A stretch of DNA of 64,000 bases from Thermincola ferriacetica. Its GTDB lineage: Bacteria; Bacillota; Thermincolia; Thermincolales; Thermincolaceae. The stretch lies in the NCBI RefSeq assembly GCF_001263415.1, contig NZ_LGTE01000005.1, forward strand, positions 62,001 through 126,000. The letters are read 5' to 3'. Positions 1 through 8,117 of this stretch are shown here, in pieces. The translations under genes and the position numbers were made by a program. Under the pieces are notes generated by a model that was not told the DNA's origin, ran no database searches, and saw nothing but the letters and a program-made list of their open reading frames with translations. The stretch's first letter is position 1. Each line of letters opens with the position of its first letter.

Positions 1-255
1 ATTCCAGGGACGAGAGGTATGTTTCCCGCGGTTCCACCCAGGTTCCTAATAACCCCTGCGGATTATTAAGCACTCATCACAGGATAACGGCCTGTCCGTC
101 CCGGTTTAGTGTTATTTCCACCGGGATGCTCCAAGGCGGTTCTTCGATATTTCCCCCCTACCGGGGCTTCCAGCCTCGACCCCGGCTCTCTGTAAGGTTA
201 AAAATATCTACTCTTCCTCTTCCTCGCATTTGATTACTTATCAACCACTTTCAAT
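1..255 (-). promoter_or_regulatory. T-box leader (probably threonine), gene lies left of window
   Basis: On the minus strand the near-invariant antiterminator T-box (GGGTGGAACCGCGG) lies at 25-39, preceded by a structured Stem I region with an AGTAGA segment. In the 3' side of Stem I the triplet ACC (138-140) sits where a specifier would be, which would mean threonine. The terminator half continues past base 1. The regulated gene is outside the window; because ytxC and thrS are neighbours in Bacillus and ytxC lies just upstream here, thrS is the likely target (inference). Confidence 0.85.
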
Positions 256-261
256 GCCTTC

Positions 262-291
262 ATTATAATCTCTGGTCAAAGGGCTTGTCAA
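262..291 (-). promoter_or_regulatory. Promoter of the T-box transcript
   Basis: Minus-strand -35 TTGACA (286-291) and -10 TATAAT (262-267) are separated by 18 bp. The start would fall near 255, just ahead of T-box Stem I. The -35 overlaps the last codons of the DUF445 gene. Confidence 0.75.
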
Positions 292-890
292 GCTCGTATC
301 TGCAGTAAAATAACCTGCAAACACCCAATAAAGAAGCCCAGTACTCCGCCTAAAACTTCAATATGTTTAAGTTCCCTGGAAGCAATGCCAAAAATAAGCT
401 GTTCAAGTTCCTGCAGGTTGAAATTATTCACCTTTTCCTCCACTATCGGAGCCACATGTAAATCCTCCCTGAGATGCTCCGCCATTTTATCCATAACACG
501 GTCAATAATTTTCGGCATTTCTCTGTCCAAAATTTCCTCGGCCGCCTGTCCCAGCAAATGGCGGATTGAAATAGGCAAGAAATTCGGGATCTTTTGCATG
601 ATACGGCTTTTGATAATTTCCTTAGCCGATTTTTCAAAATTGGCCGTTACCCGGTGGCTGCTGAACTGGGCCAGTACATCTTCAACACAGAGCAATTGTC
701 CTTCAATTATCTCGCCCAGGTTTTTGGCCATCTCCTTTTGTCTTTTGGGAATAACCCCCTGAAAAACCCAATTAGTCAAAGGAATTTTAACAGGCTTATA
801 TGGCCAAAACAGCATTTTTATGGCCAAAACATTGGTAATCCAGCCGATTAAAGCGCTGATCACGGGTATCGTTAAAAGCTTCCAGTCCAT
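288..890 (-). CDS. DUF445 family membrane protein
   Basis: About 200 aa, with a hydrophobic N-terminal segment containing the DUF445/YheB signature (WITNVLAIKMLFWPYKP), a soluble amphipathic middle and a C-terminal hydrophobic helix (GVLGFFIGCLQVILLQI). The family is membrane-bound; its biochemical role is not established. I place the start at the second ATG (890), because GGAGG lies 7 nt before it, whereas the longer ORF start at 896 has almost no spacing. It precedes the T-box promoter, whose -35 overlaps its stop. Confidence 0.85.
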   Translation of the reverse strand: MDWKLLTIPVISALIGWITNVLAIKMLFWPYKPVKIPLTNWVFQGVIPKRQKEMAKNLGEIIEGQLLCVEDVLAQFSSHRVTANFEKSAKEIIKSRIMQKIPNFLPISIRHLLGQAAEEILDREMPKIIDRVMDKMAEHLREDLHVAPIVEEKVNNFNLQELEQLIFGIASRELKHIEVLGGVLGFFIGCLQVILLQIRA

Positions 891-971
891 ATCCATTCCT
901 CCGGCTTCCGATACTGACTAAACTATACCAGATATTCAGAAACCGCGCAATATGTCGAAACAAACCAAAAG

Positions 972-1195
972 AATTACCGCTGTAAGGTAAAACAACCGTT
1001 GCTCTGAAGCTCCGGGCAAAGACAGTGTAAACTTCGTTCAGTTGAAATCACTGAACCCGGCCAAATCGTCGTCCGTGACTCAATGGCCGGGTTTCCTGCG
1101 TCCATGCCGGAAACAGTGATTTCAAGCCTTCACTGTCGTTAACACTGTCTACCCTCCCTCCGCCAGGTCACAACTTATTGTTTTACCTCCACAGC
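972..1195. repeat. Nested palindromic element with inverted outer arms
   Basis: Outer arms are the repeat at 972-1005 (plus) and a related inverted copy at 1171-1195 (minus), sharing GCTGT and GGTAAAACAA. Inside are three nested perfect inverted repeats: 8 bp (1021-1028/1142-1149), 12 bp (1042-1053/1114-1125) and 10 bp (1054-1063/1084-1093). I see no convincing ORF. The same arm sequence recurs near 61983, so this is a dispersed repeat or structured RNA rather than a simple terminator. Confidence 0.75.
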
Positions 1196-1419
1196 ATTAT
1201 CTGCGACTACAAGACACTGGCTGTTTCACTAATAAAGCAGCTACCCACAGGAACGGAAGGATGGAAGGGGTGCTGAGGCTACCGTTAAGGAGCGACTGCG
1301 TTCGCAAAACCGCAGGCAGGAAGGCGGGGAGTTCCCGCATGTTTGAAGATAGCGAAGGCCGCCGGGAAGTCCGGCGCTCAACTTATGTTGAGTGCCTATT
1401 TAGAAATATGCGGCATCGG
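1196..1419. other. Gene-less stretch with a segment shared with the MITE at 4.4 kb
   Basis: No supported gene. Positions 1344-1370 match the reverse complement of 4544-4570 at 25 of 27 bases (core GCGAAGGCCGCCGGGAAGT). Small inverted repeats (CGGGGA/TTCCCG at 1326-1336 and CCGCCGG/CCGG near 1360-1374) suggest structure. It looked faintly like the 3' end of a cobalamin riboswitch, but the rest of that consensus is missing. Confidence 0.4.
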
Positions 1420-2334
1420 TCAATGTTTCTGCAAATGCACCTCGTTTTCCCGGCAAAGTTCACAACCACCACAATACTTGACCCGCTCCCCGAAAACACC
1501 GACAATTGTGTCAATACTGGTTAACATTTTATCCTCTTCCCGGCAATGTAGGATTATGGTAGTAGGCGCTATTGTTATCAAGGCGCTTATCAGCAGGTCT
1601 TCATAATTAAGTTCACTGTCCCCAAGCTCGACAATAAATCCATCCAGGTATTCGCAGTTAATGCTTTTGTTTGATGCGTCCAGCAGTTTAAACATACCTG
1701 AAGGTTGGATAAGCACCTGTACCACATCCAGCCGGGGTTCCTGAATATCTACAAAGTATTTGAGCAGGCGAAGAAATTCTTTATACTCTTTATCCAACAG
1801 ATAATCGTCAGCAGCTTTTTCCGCGATTTTCGTCAATTCCTCAATATACTCTTTTAAGCGAAACCTGATAAACCCTTCGATAACTATGTTGTTGTTCGTC
1901 TGCAGGTATTCCAGAACCCGTCTTAAAATGAGACTCTTCCGACTTAATTGCTCATACATGGCTTCTCCGTTTTCGTGACCTAAATTTAAATGTTTTAGGG
2001 CAAATTCAGAAATAGTCTGCTGTTCTTCCTTGGAAAAATAATAATAATTCTCCCTAATTATTTCTTCTAAAAGGGTGCGCTCCCAGTTATTTACAATAAT
2101 ATCAGAAACAGCATTAGCCACATAATGCTTGAAAATATTTTTTGTGTCTTCTTCAGAGTAACCGGCATCTCCATAATCAGCAATATTATATTCCAGGAAT
2201 ACGTAGTCGCCCTTTTTTCCCTCTTCACAGGAAATTTTTATACCGTCATTTTCCAATAACCGAAATTCTTGATCCAGTTTTTCCTTTACATAATCTATAT
2301 GGTTAGCAGCACCAATACAGAATGATGCCGACAT
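1420..2334 (-). CDS. ytxC: Putative sporulation protein YtxC
   Basis: About 304 aa, matching the YtxC family in length and style: mostly alpha-helical with no transmembrane segment, and a C-terminal cysteine cluster (YCGGCELC) preceded by the ILHCREED segment. YtxC is sporulation-associated with unknown biochemistry. I prefer the ATG at 2334, because GGGGGTGGTG lies 8 nt upstream; the longer ORF start at 2352 has no Shine-Dalgarno. In Bacillus this gene is next to thrS, which supports reading the left-edge T-box as threonine-type. Confidence 0.75.
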   Translation of the reverse strand: MSASFCIGAANHIDYVKEKLDQEFRLLENDGIKISCEEGKKGDYVFLEYNIADYGDAGYSEEDTKNIFKHYVANAVSDIIVNNWERTLLEEIIRENYYYFSKEEQQTISEFALKHLNLGHENGEAMYEQLSRKSLILRRVLEYLQTNNNIVIEGFIRFRLKEYIEELTKIAEKAADDYLLDKEYKEFLRLLKYFVDIQEPRLDVVQVLIQPSGMFKLLDASNKSINCEYLDGFIVELGDSELNYEDLLISALITIAPTTIILHCREEDKMLTSIDTIVGVFGERVKYCGGCELCRENEVHLQKH

Positions 2335-2438
2335 CAATATCACCACCCCCATCTTTGCTACTAGTATATGTGTAAGATTTTTTTTGTATACAGTAGCCTT
2401 TCAGGGGAAGAATGGAATAAAAAATGACAAAAATAAAA

Positions 2439-2458
2439 GCTCCGGAAATCTCCGAAGC
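2439..2458 (-). terminator. Terminator after tRNA-Val
   Basis: On the minus strand an 8-bp stem (GCTTCGGA/TCCGGAGC, one G-U) with a 4-nt loop is followed by TTTTATTTTTG, directly downstream of the tRNA gene. Confidence 0.75.
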
Positions 2459-2470
2459 CTTGATTTTTTA

Positions 2471-2545
2471 TGGTGGGCATACGTGGAATCGAACCACGGA
2501 CCTCTTCCGTGTCAAGGAAGCGTTCTCCCTCTGAACTATATGCCC
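2471..2545 (-). tRNA. tRNA-Val (GAC anticodon), CCA encoded
   Basis: The minus strand reads GGGCATA ... TATGCCC-A-CCA, a full 7-bp acceptor stem. The anticodon arm is CTTCC-TTGACAC-GGAAG, giving anticodon GAC. The T arm GTGG-TTCGATT-CCAC is standard. It stands alone with its own terminator. Confidence 0.95.
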
Positions 2546-2626
2546 ATTTTTTTGAACCACGTATATATATTATAGCTGATTCAAATTAAAAGTCAAGCTT
2601 GCAATTGTAATGATGAGACAATGAAT

Positions 2627-4330
2627 TTATTCCAACATTAGCATGGTTTCCATTATTTCCCTGAATACCGGCGCCGCCGATTTGCCTCCGCTCTCGCCGC
2701 CTTTAATCAGCACTGTTACTGCATATCTGGGCGCATCCAGGGGAGCATATCCCGTAAACCAGGCATCAACGATGCCCTGGTTCTTGTCAACCTGGGCCGA
2801 CCCTGTTTTACCGGCGCTGCCCCATCCGGGTACATACGCCAGTTTTCCCGTTCCCATAGTAGTTACACCCTTAAACATCTCCCGTAGGGTACGGCTGGTT
2901 TCCGGACTGAGTGCCCGTTCACCTGCATCAGGCGCGAAGGCCTTTGTCAAATTATAATTGCTGTCAAGAATTCCCATAACCAGGCGCGGCTTTTTGTATA
3001 TTCCGTCCCCGGCAATAGCCGCCATCATGGCCGTCACCTGGACAGGCGTAACCAGCACAGGTCCCTGTCCAATACTGCTGTTAACAATGGTGTAAGGTTC
3101 TGTTAGTTTGGCCAGGTTTTCACCGGCATCCCCGGCGTGTGGGATACCAATGATCCCGTTCTCGGCAAAGCCCAATTTGCGGGCATACTCAATCAAGTTA
3201 GCGGCGCCGATTTTCTGTCCTACCCGGGCAAAAGCAGGATTGCAGGAATAAGCCATTGCTTCCGCAAAACTGATCAGCCCATGGCCTTCCTTACGGTAGC
3301 ATTTAACCGGTTCATCTCGTTCACCCAGGCACAAAAACCTGGAATCGGGCCTGACAGCTCCCAATTCCAGCGCCGCTGCCGCGACAACAGGTTTAAAGAC
3401 AGAACCCGGCTGTAAAAACTGGAGGCAGTTATCCAAAAAAACATTCCCCTGATCATTGTTTTGTAAAGCGGAACTTATGTTATTCGGGTCAAATACAGGT
3501 CGGCTGGCCAAAGCCAGGATATCGCCGCTCCGGATATCCATTACAACTACGGCGCCTGCCACAATTTTATGCCTGTCCAGAGCCTGTTCCACAATCAACT
3601 GGATGCGCTTATCTATGGTTAATATTAAATGATTTCTTCCGGGGTCTTTTACCTTGTTAACTTTCACGTCCAGCCCTTTAAGCGGCCTGTTTTTAGCATC
3701 AGTTGGAATTTGCAGGTACGTTTCGTAACGGGTACCTTTTAACCAGCGTTCATAATATCGTTCCAAACCGATTTTCCCTACCAAATCAGTCCTGGAGTAG
3801 GCTTTTTGCATTGGGTTGCTTGCATACCTGGCCAATTCCGCCCCGGAAATTTTCCCTAAATGGCCAATCAGGTGGACGGCCAGGGGATTTACGTCGTATC
3901 TTTTCTTTATATAATATACCTGTACACCCTCCAGCCTCATCCTTTTTATGGCCTGGGCCTGCCTTAATGAAATCTCGTTCGGAAGCATTCCCGGCCGGCG
4001 GGCAAACCGTTCCAACAAAACCTGGGGGTCCGCCTGCAGTATGCTGCCCAGACGTTGAGCTGTGGTCACCTTGTCTTTCATCAAATAGGGTAAGACTATT
4101 ACTTTAGGTACAAAACCGCTTCCCGTTAGAGGCACTTTATTTCTATCCAATATATCTCCCCGCGCCACTTCTTCCAGGGGGATAATCTGGTTTTGCTGGG
4201 CTTCGGCCTTGGCGGCATAATCGGCGGCATGCCGGATTTGTACAACAAATAAACGGCACAAAAGCAGAGCAAAACAAAAAATAAAAATCCAAAAGGTCTG
4301 AATAATGCGTTTTTGTCTGCGGAATTCCAT
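2627..4330 (-). CDS. Class B penicillin-binding protein (transpeptidase)
   Basis: About 567 aa. A short cytoplasmic N-terminus and one membrane anchor (residues ~8-28) precede a dimerisation domain and a C-terminal transpeptidase domain. All three penicillin-binding motifs are visible: SVFK (catalytic Ser), SCN and KTG (SAGKTGSAQVD). It cross-links peptidoglycan outside the membrane. The length and the absence of PASTA domains fit the PBP2/SpoVD-like group, but I cannot separate the elongation, division and spore roles. The start at 4330 is chosen over 4366 because AAGGGGG lies about 9 nt upstream. No partner morphogenesis genes are adjacent. Confidence 0.9.
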   Translation of the reverse strand: MEFRRQKRIIQTFWIFIFCFALLLCRLFVVQIRHAADYAAKAEAQQNQIIPLEEVARGDILDRNKVPLTGSGFVPKVIVLPYLMKDKVTTAQRLGSILQADPQVLLERFARRPGMLPNEISLRQAQAIKRMRLEGVQVYYIKKRYDVNPLAVHLIGHLGKISGAELARYASNPMQKAYSRTDLVGKIGLERYYERWLKGTRYETYLQIPTDAKNRPLKGLDVKVNKVKDPGRNHLILTIDKRIQLIVEQALDRHKIVAGAVVVMDIRSGDILALASRPVFDPNNISSALQNNDQGNVFLDNCLQFLQPGSVFKPVVAAAALELGAVRPDSRFLCLGERDEPVKCYRKEGHGLISFAEAMAYSCNPAFARVGQKIGAANLIEYARKLGFAENGIIGIPHAGDAGENLAKLTEPYTIVNSSIGQGPVLVTPVQVTAMMAAIAGDGIYKKPRLVMGILDSNYNLTKAFAPDAGERALSPETSRTLREMFKGVTTMGTGKLAYVPGWGSAGKTGSAQVDKNQGIVDAWFTGYAPLDAPRYAVTVLIKGGESGGKSAAPVFREIMETMLMLE

Positions 4331-4396
4331 TCCGTCAACCCCCTTGCCTAATTTTAGCATCGGCAAAAAGGCTGTTTTTTAAACAAACATTAAATA

Positions 4397-4671
4397 AAAG
4401 GGTTGGGTTGTTTTACCGGGTTTTCTGGCTCGCCGCATGTTTATCTAACTGCAAATTCTTCCGCAACAGAGCCTTTCCCCGAACTCGACGGCTGATCAAG
4501 CATTCTAAAAGGTCAGGCCGCCTCACGTTTCGGATAAACCGAAACTTCCCGGCGGCCTTCGCCGTCTTCAGACAAGACGGGGAATCGAGCCCTGTTACGC
4601 GGAACTTTTGCAGTAAGATGCACCACAGCGGCAACGCAATGAAAATCCTTTTTAAAACAACCCAACCCTTT
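4397..4671. mobile_element. 275-bp MITE-like element with 19-bp perfect terminal inverted repeats
   Basis: The ends AAAGGGTTGGGTTGTTTTA (4397-4415) and its exact reverse complement (4653-4671) enclose non-coding sequence rich in smaller hairpins. ATA occurs directly outside both ends (4394-4396 and 4672-4674), a possible 3-bp target duplication. No transposase is encoded. Its core at 4544-4570 recurs at 1344-1370. The size, perfect ends and lack of coding capacity fit a miniature inverted-repeat element; mobility is inferred. Confidence 0.7.
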
Positions 4672-4708
4672 ATAGTGCCCTCGGACCCCTGCCTGCTGCC
4701 CGGACAGG

Positions 4709-4738
4709 TTGCAACTATTTCCTCAATAATGCTATACT
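4709..4738 (+). promoter_or_regulatory. Promoter of the plus-strand membrane protein gene
   Basis: -35 TTGCAA (4709-4714), 18-bp spacer, -10 TATACT (4733-4738), about 48 nt before the start codon and just right of the MITE-like element. Confidence 0.6.
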
Positions 4739-4785
4739 TTGATAAGGAATGTTAACCAAAAACGGTTTTTTCACGGAGGCTCGGC

Positions 4786-6645
4786 ATGGTACGTTTATCA
4801 GGCTTGATTAAAACCAAAAGCCCTTACATAGTCCTGGTCCTGGTTTTCTTGCTATGTTTAATTTTATTGGTTGTCGTTGGCGGCCGGGTAGCCAGCGATG
4901 GGTATAATTATTTCGCTTATCTCCGTTCTGCCGTAATTGACGGGGATTTGGATTTTCACAATGATTTTCAGCACTACCCCAAAGCCTTCTGGCTTACTTA
5001 TAATCCGAAAGATACCGTAACGGGCCATTTTACCAATGTTTTTTCCGTTGGGCCAGCCATCCTCTGGTCGCCTTTTTACCTGGCTGCCCACCTTTTTGTG
5101 CTGGTTATAAACCAACTGGGCGGTTCCATACCCGCCGACGGGTTTTCCGCGCCATACCAGTTGGCCGTATCTTTGGCCAGCCAGGCCTATGCCTTTGCCG
5201 GCATCCTTTTGGTTTACCGTTTGCTTACCAGGTATTTTTCGGCTTCCATTTCACTGCTGGCCACTCTGACGGTCTGGCTGGGCAGTTTTTTGCTATACTA
5301 CATGATTTTTGAACCGTCTATGTCCCATTGCGTTTCCTTTTTTGCCGTAACCCTTTTCATCTACCTCTGGCACCGGTCCCGGAAACACCGGGATATCCGG
5401 GACTGGTTTTGGCTCGGGCTGGCCGCCGGTTTAATGATGCTGGTCCGATGGCAAAACGGTATCTTTATGCTTCTACCGGCCCTGGACGCGGCAGTTGACT
5501 ATTATAAGCTACAGCAACAGCGCAATTATGGCGATATCAGGCATCTGTTGGCCGGTCATATGGTGTTTCTGGCCTCAGCCATAGCAGCCTTTCTGCCCCA
5601 AATGATTGTCTGGAAAATTATTTACGGAGGGTTTCTGACCATTCCCCAGGGCAGTTCCTTTATGAAATGGACAACTCCCTTTATGTTGGAAACCCTGCTT
5701 TCCTCCAGGCACGGGCTTTTCAGTTGGCATCCCGCTTTATATCTCGGCGCTTTGGGCTGGTTTATCCTGTTCAAGCGCGACAAAGGATTAACCATAAGAA
5801 TCTTTCTCCTATTCCTGGCCATGACTTACGTAAACAGCGTGGTCAAGGACTGGTGGTCCGGATGGGCCTTCGGGATGCGCAGGTTTGACGGCTTCCTGCT
5901 TTTCCTGGCCCTTGGGCTGGGCAGCCTTTTAACGGCAGTCACCGATTACATAAAGAAAAGGCCTGCCGTTGCGGTGTACCTCTGCATGGCAGCCTTAATT
6001 GCGGGCAATATCCTGTTCATGAATCAGTTCAGGGGTCGCGTTATCCACCAGGGCGGTGTGGTGGCTTTCGATACGGTTTTTAAGAACATGGTTGAACAAA
6101 TATACAAAAGGACGGGTAATCCTTTTTCCTTCCCGGCCAACCTGTATTTTGCCGTTAAATACGGCGAACCGCCGCGGCGCTATGATTCCCTGGTTGGTGT
6201 TTATGTGGACGACCCTTATTTCTTCGGCCCGAAAATGGACCTGGGACGCCAGCGTTTTTACCTGGGCAAGGGCTGGTCCCAAACTTCGGAAACCTGGCAG
6301 GGACAGTTCGACTACCTGCGCAGCCTTGCAGTCAATCCCACAGTATACATGCCCCTCCGCAGCAAAGGCAACTATGTGATGCGAATACGTATGGCGCCAC
6401 TTCAGGAAAACCTTGTGGGTGTACAGGCATTCAGTGACAATTTTTCTTCTCTGAGAATAAAAATCAATAAAAAAGCCAGTGTGGAAATCCGACTGGACAA
6501 AGCATGGAAAACCTATGAGATTTCCCTGCCCGAGCAAAACCTCTCGGCGGGAATTAACGTGCTGGAATTTTCCCTGCCGAAAGGCCAGGTAATAGGTATC
6601 GATTACATCGAATTTTCCCCCCGCCCTTCTCTGTCCAGGGAATAA
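4786..6645 (+). CDS. Polytopic membrane protein, GT-C glycosyltransferase-like
   Basis: 619 aa with a signal-anchor helix (residues ~13-33) and roughly ten further hydrophobic segments to about residue 400, then a ~200-residue soluble C-terminal domain. The first extracytoplasmic loop is acidic (SDGYNYFAYLRSAVIDGDLD), as in GT-C glycosyltransferases that use lipid-linked sugars. The C-terminal part (ending near QVIGIDYIEFSP) looks beta-rich and carbohydrate-binding-like. GGAGG lies 6-7 nt before the ATG. It is a single plus-strand gene; its 3' end overlaps the opposing DUF4911 gene by 43 bp. The substrate is unknown and family placement is by architecture only. Confidence 0.65.
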   Translation: MVRLSGLIKTKSPYIVLVLVFLLCLILLVVVGGRVASDGYNYFAYLRSAVIDGDLDFHNDFQHYPKAFWLTYNPKDTVTGHFTNVFSVGPAILWSPFYLAAHLFVLVINQLGGSIPADGFSAPYQLAVSLASQAYAFAGILLVYRLLTRYFSASISLLATLTVWLGSFLLYYMIFEPSMSHCVSFFAVTLFIYLWHRSRKHRDIRDWFWLGLAAGLMMLVRWQNGIFMLLPALDAAVDYYKLQQQRNYGDIRHLLAGHMVFLASAIAAFLPQMIVWKIIYGGFLTIPQGSSFMKWTTPFMLETLLSSRHGLFSWHPALYLGALGWFILFKRDKGLTIRIFLLFLAMTYVNSVVKDWWSGWAFGMRRFDGFLLFLALGLGSLLTAVTDYIKKRPAVAVYLCMAALIAGNILFMNQFRGRVIHQGGVVAFDTVFKNMVEQIYKRTGNPFSFPANLYFAVKYGEPPRRYDSLVGVYVDDPYFFGPKMDLGRQRFYLGKGWSQTSETWQGQFDYLRSLAVNPTVYMPLRSKGNYVMRIRMAPLQENLVGVQAFSDNFSSLRIKINKKASVEIRLDKAWKTYEISLPEQNLSAGINVLEFSLPKGQVIGIDYIEFSPRPSLSRE

Positions 6646-6839
6646 ACAAGCGGCCTGGGGAAATTTTGCAAAATTTCCAGCACCTCATCCCTGGTATCAG
6701 GCGTCACATGGATATATACTTCACCGGTTTTGGGGTTGCCCGTACTGACTATGCCCAAGCCGTCAAACCCCTCCATAATATTGTCCAGGTATATAATGTC
6801 CCGAGGGTCCATCTTGATATAAATCTTATTTTCCATCAT
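6603..6839 (-). CDS. DUF4911 domain protein
   Basis: 78 aa. The sequence (KIYIKMDPRDIIYLDNIMEG ... TPDTRDEVLEIL) matches the small DUF4911 family as I remember it; the role is unknown. It starts 9 bp downstream of the peptidase U32/trhP stop, so it is probably translated from the same transcript. Its last 43 bp overlap the convergent plus-strand membrane protein gene. No membrane segment or signal peptide. Confidence 0.75.
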   Translation of the reverse strand: MMENKIYIKMDPRDIIYLDNIMEGFDGLGIVSTGNPKTGEVYIHVTPDTRDEVLEILQNFPRPLVYSLDREGRGENSM

Positions 6840-6848
6840 TTACCCCCT

Positions 6849-8087
6849 TTAGGGCAGTTTGTGTTCCGCTTCCGGCTTGGCCCGGCGTATCAATGAAAAG
6901 GGCTCTACCCTGACCGGCATTTTTATTTTCACAATTTGCTGCGGGTGTGGTGCCGCTTCAATCGGTTGTCCGTCCTCATCCCACATCTCATTTATTTCTA
7001 CTTCCATAGGCCCCATGTTAGGTCCCACAATCTCCACCCGGTCTCCCCGAGCAAACCTGTTCCGTTGTTCAACAACGGCTGTCTGCTCCTCCGCAAGGTA
7101 CTCTTTGACCAATCCGACAAAATCATAGGTCCGTTTATAGGAACAGGAATAGTTTTCGGCTGCCGGCTGCCGGCCAAAATAGAAACCGGTCGTATATTCA
7201 CGGTGGCTTACCTTCATGATTTCCTCCAACCATTCTTCCCGAAAACGATACTGCTCAGGGTTTTCCATAAAAGTATCAATAGCTTGCCGGTAGGCCTTGA
7301 GCACCGTGGCCACGTAGTGAATACTCTTCATCCGGCCTTCTATCTTAAAGCTCCTGATACCGGCAGTCACCAGTTCAGGGATGTGCCGAATCATGCATAA
7401 GTCCTGCGAATTAAAGATATAGCTGCCCCGTTCATCTTCCATAATGGGGAAATATTGTCCCGGCCTGTTTTCTTCCACCAGGGCATATTTCCACCGACAC
7501 GGCTGGGTACATTCACCCAAATTGGCCGACCGCCCGGTCATGAAGTTGCTCAAAAGACACCGTCCGGAATAGGAAATGCACATGGCTCCGTGTACAAAGG
7601 CTTCCAGCTCAATATCCACCCTGTCATGAATCTCTTTTATCTCTGCCAGGGACAGTTCCCTGGCCAATACTATTCTTTCTACTCCCTGCCGGCGCCAAAA
7701 GTCCGCGCTGGCCCAGTTGGTGGTATTGGCCTGAGTGCTCAGATGCACAGGTATTTCCGGCGCAATATCCCGGCAGATGGCAAAAATTCCGGGATCGGAC
7801 ACAATCAGGGCGTCCACGCCTATATTCCTTAACTGCTTTAAATATGCGGGCAAACCGGGCAGGTCCCGGTTATGGGCAAAGATATTGACGGTAACATAAA
7901 CCTTGACACCTCTCGTATGGGCAAATTCCACACCCGTTTTCATGTCTTCAATGGTGAAATTACCCGCTGCTGCCCGCAACCCGTAGCGGTGTCCTCCAAT
8001 ATATACGGCATCGGCTCCATACATAATAGCAATTTTCAGTTTTTCCAAATCTCCTGCCGGAGCTAACAGTTCAGGTTTGTTAAACAC
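6849..8087 (-). CDS. trhP: Peptidase U32 family, tRNA hydroxylation protein TrhP-like
   Basis: 412 aa with the complete U32 signature (EAFVHGAMCISYSGRCLLS) followed by further conserved cysteines (GECTQPCRW), probable iron-sulfur ligands. In Bacillus the homologues YrrN/YrrO (TrhP1/TrhP2) take part in prephenate-dependent 5-hydroxyuridine formation at the tRNA wobble base, and the next gene upstream here is the matching methyltransferase. Only one U32 gene is present; its length resembles YrrO. AAAGGGG lies 7 nt before the ATG. Annotated by similarity and synteny; the older label 'collagenase-like protease' is probably misleading. Confidence 0.85.
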   Translation of the reverse strand: MFNKPELLAPAGDLEKLKIAIMYGADAVYIGGHRYGLRAAAGNFTIEDMKTGVEFAHTRGVKVYVTVNIFAHNRDLPGLPAYLKQLRNIGVDALIVSDPGIFAICRDIAPEIPVHLSTQANTTNWASADFWRRQGVERIVLARELSLAEIKEIHDRVDIELEAFVHGAMCISYSGRCLLSNFMTGRSANLGECTQPCRWKYALVEENRPGQYFPIMEDERGSYIFNSQDLCMIRHIPELVTAGIRSFKIEGRMKSIHYVATVLKAYRQAIDTFMENPEQYRFREEWLEEIMKVSHREYTTGFYFGRQPAAENYSCSYKRTYDFVGLVKEYLAEEQTAVVEQRNRFARGDRVEIVGPNMGPMEVEINEMWDEDGQPIEAAPHPQQIVKIKMPVRVEPFSLIRRAKPEAEHKLP

Positions 8088-8117
8088 ATGCTGAAACCCC
8101 TTTCCGTTAATACTTGG

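Noticed and set aside
1197-1420. Cobalamin riboswitch
   Set aside because: Only a GAAGGCC...GGGAAGT-like stretch fits; the B12-box and other conserved blocks are missing and the downstream genes are unrelated.
1261-1606. Two overlapping plus-strand ORFs of 87 codons
   Set aside because: They run through the structured repeat region and into the ytxC gene on the other strand; no Shine-Dalgarno and no protein-like composition.
4408-4755. ORFs on both strands inside the MITE-like element
   Set aside because: They follow the palindromic structure, have no ribosome-binding site and cross the terminal repeats.
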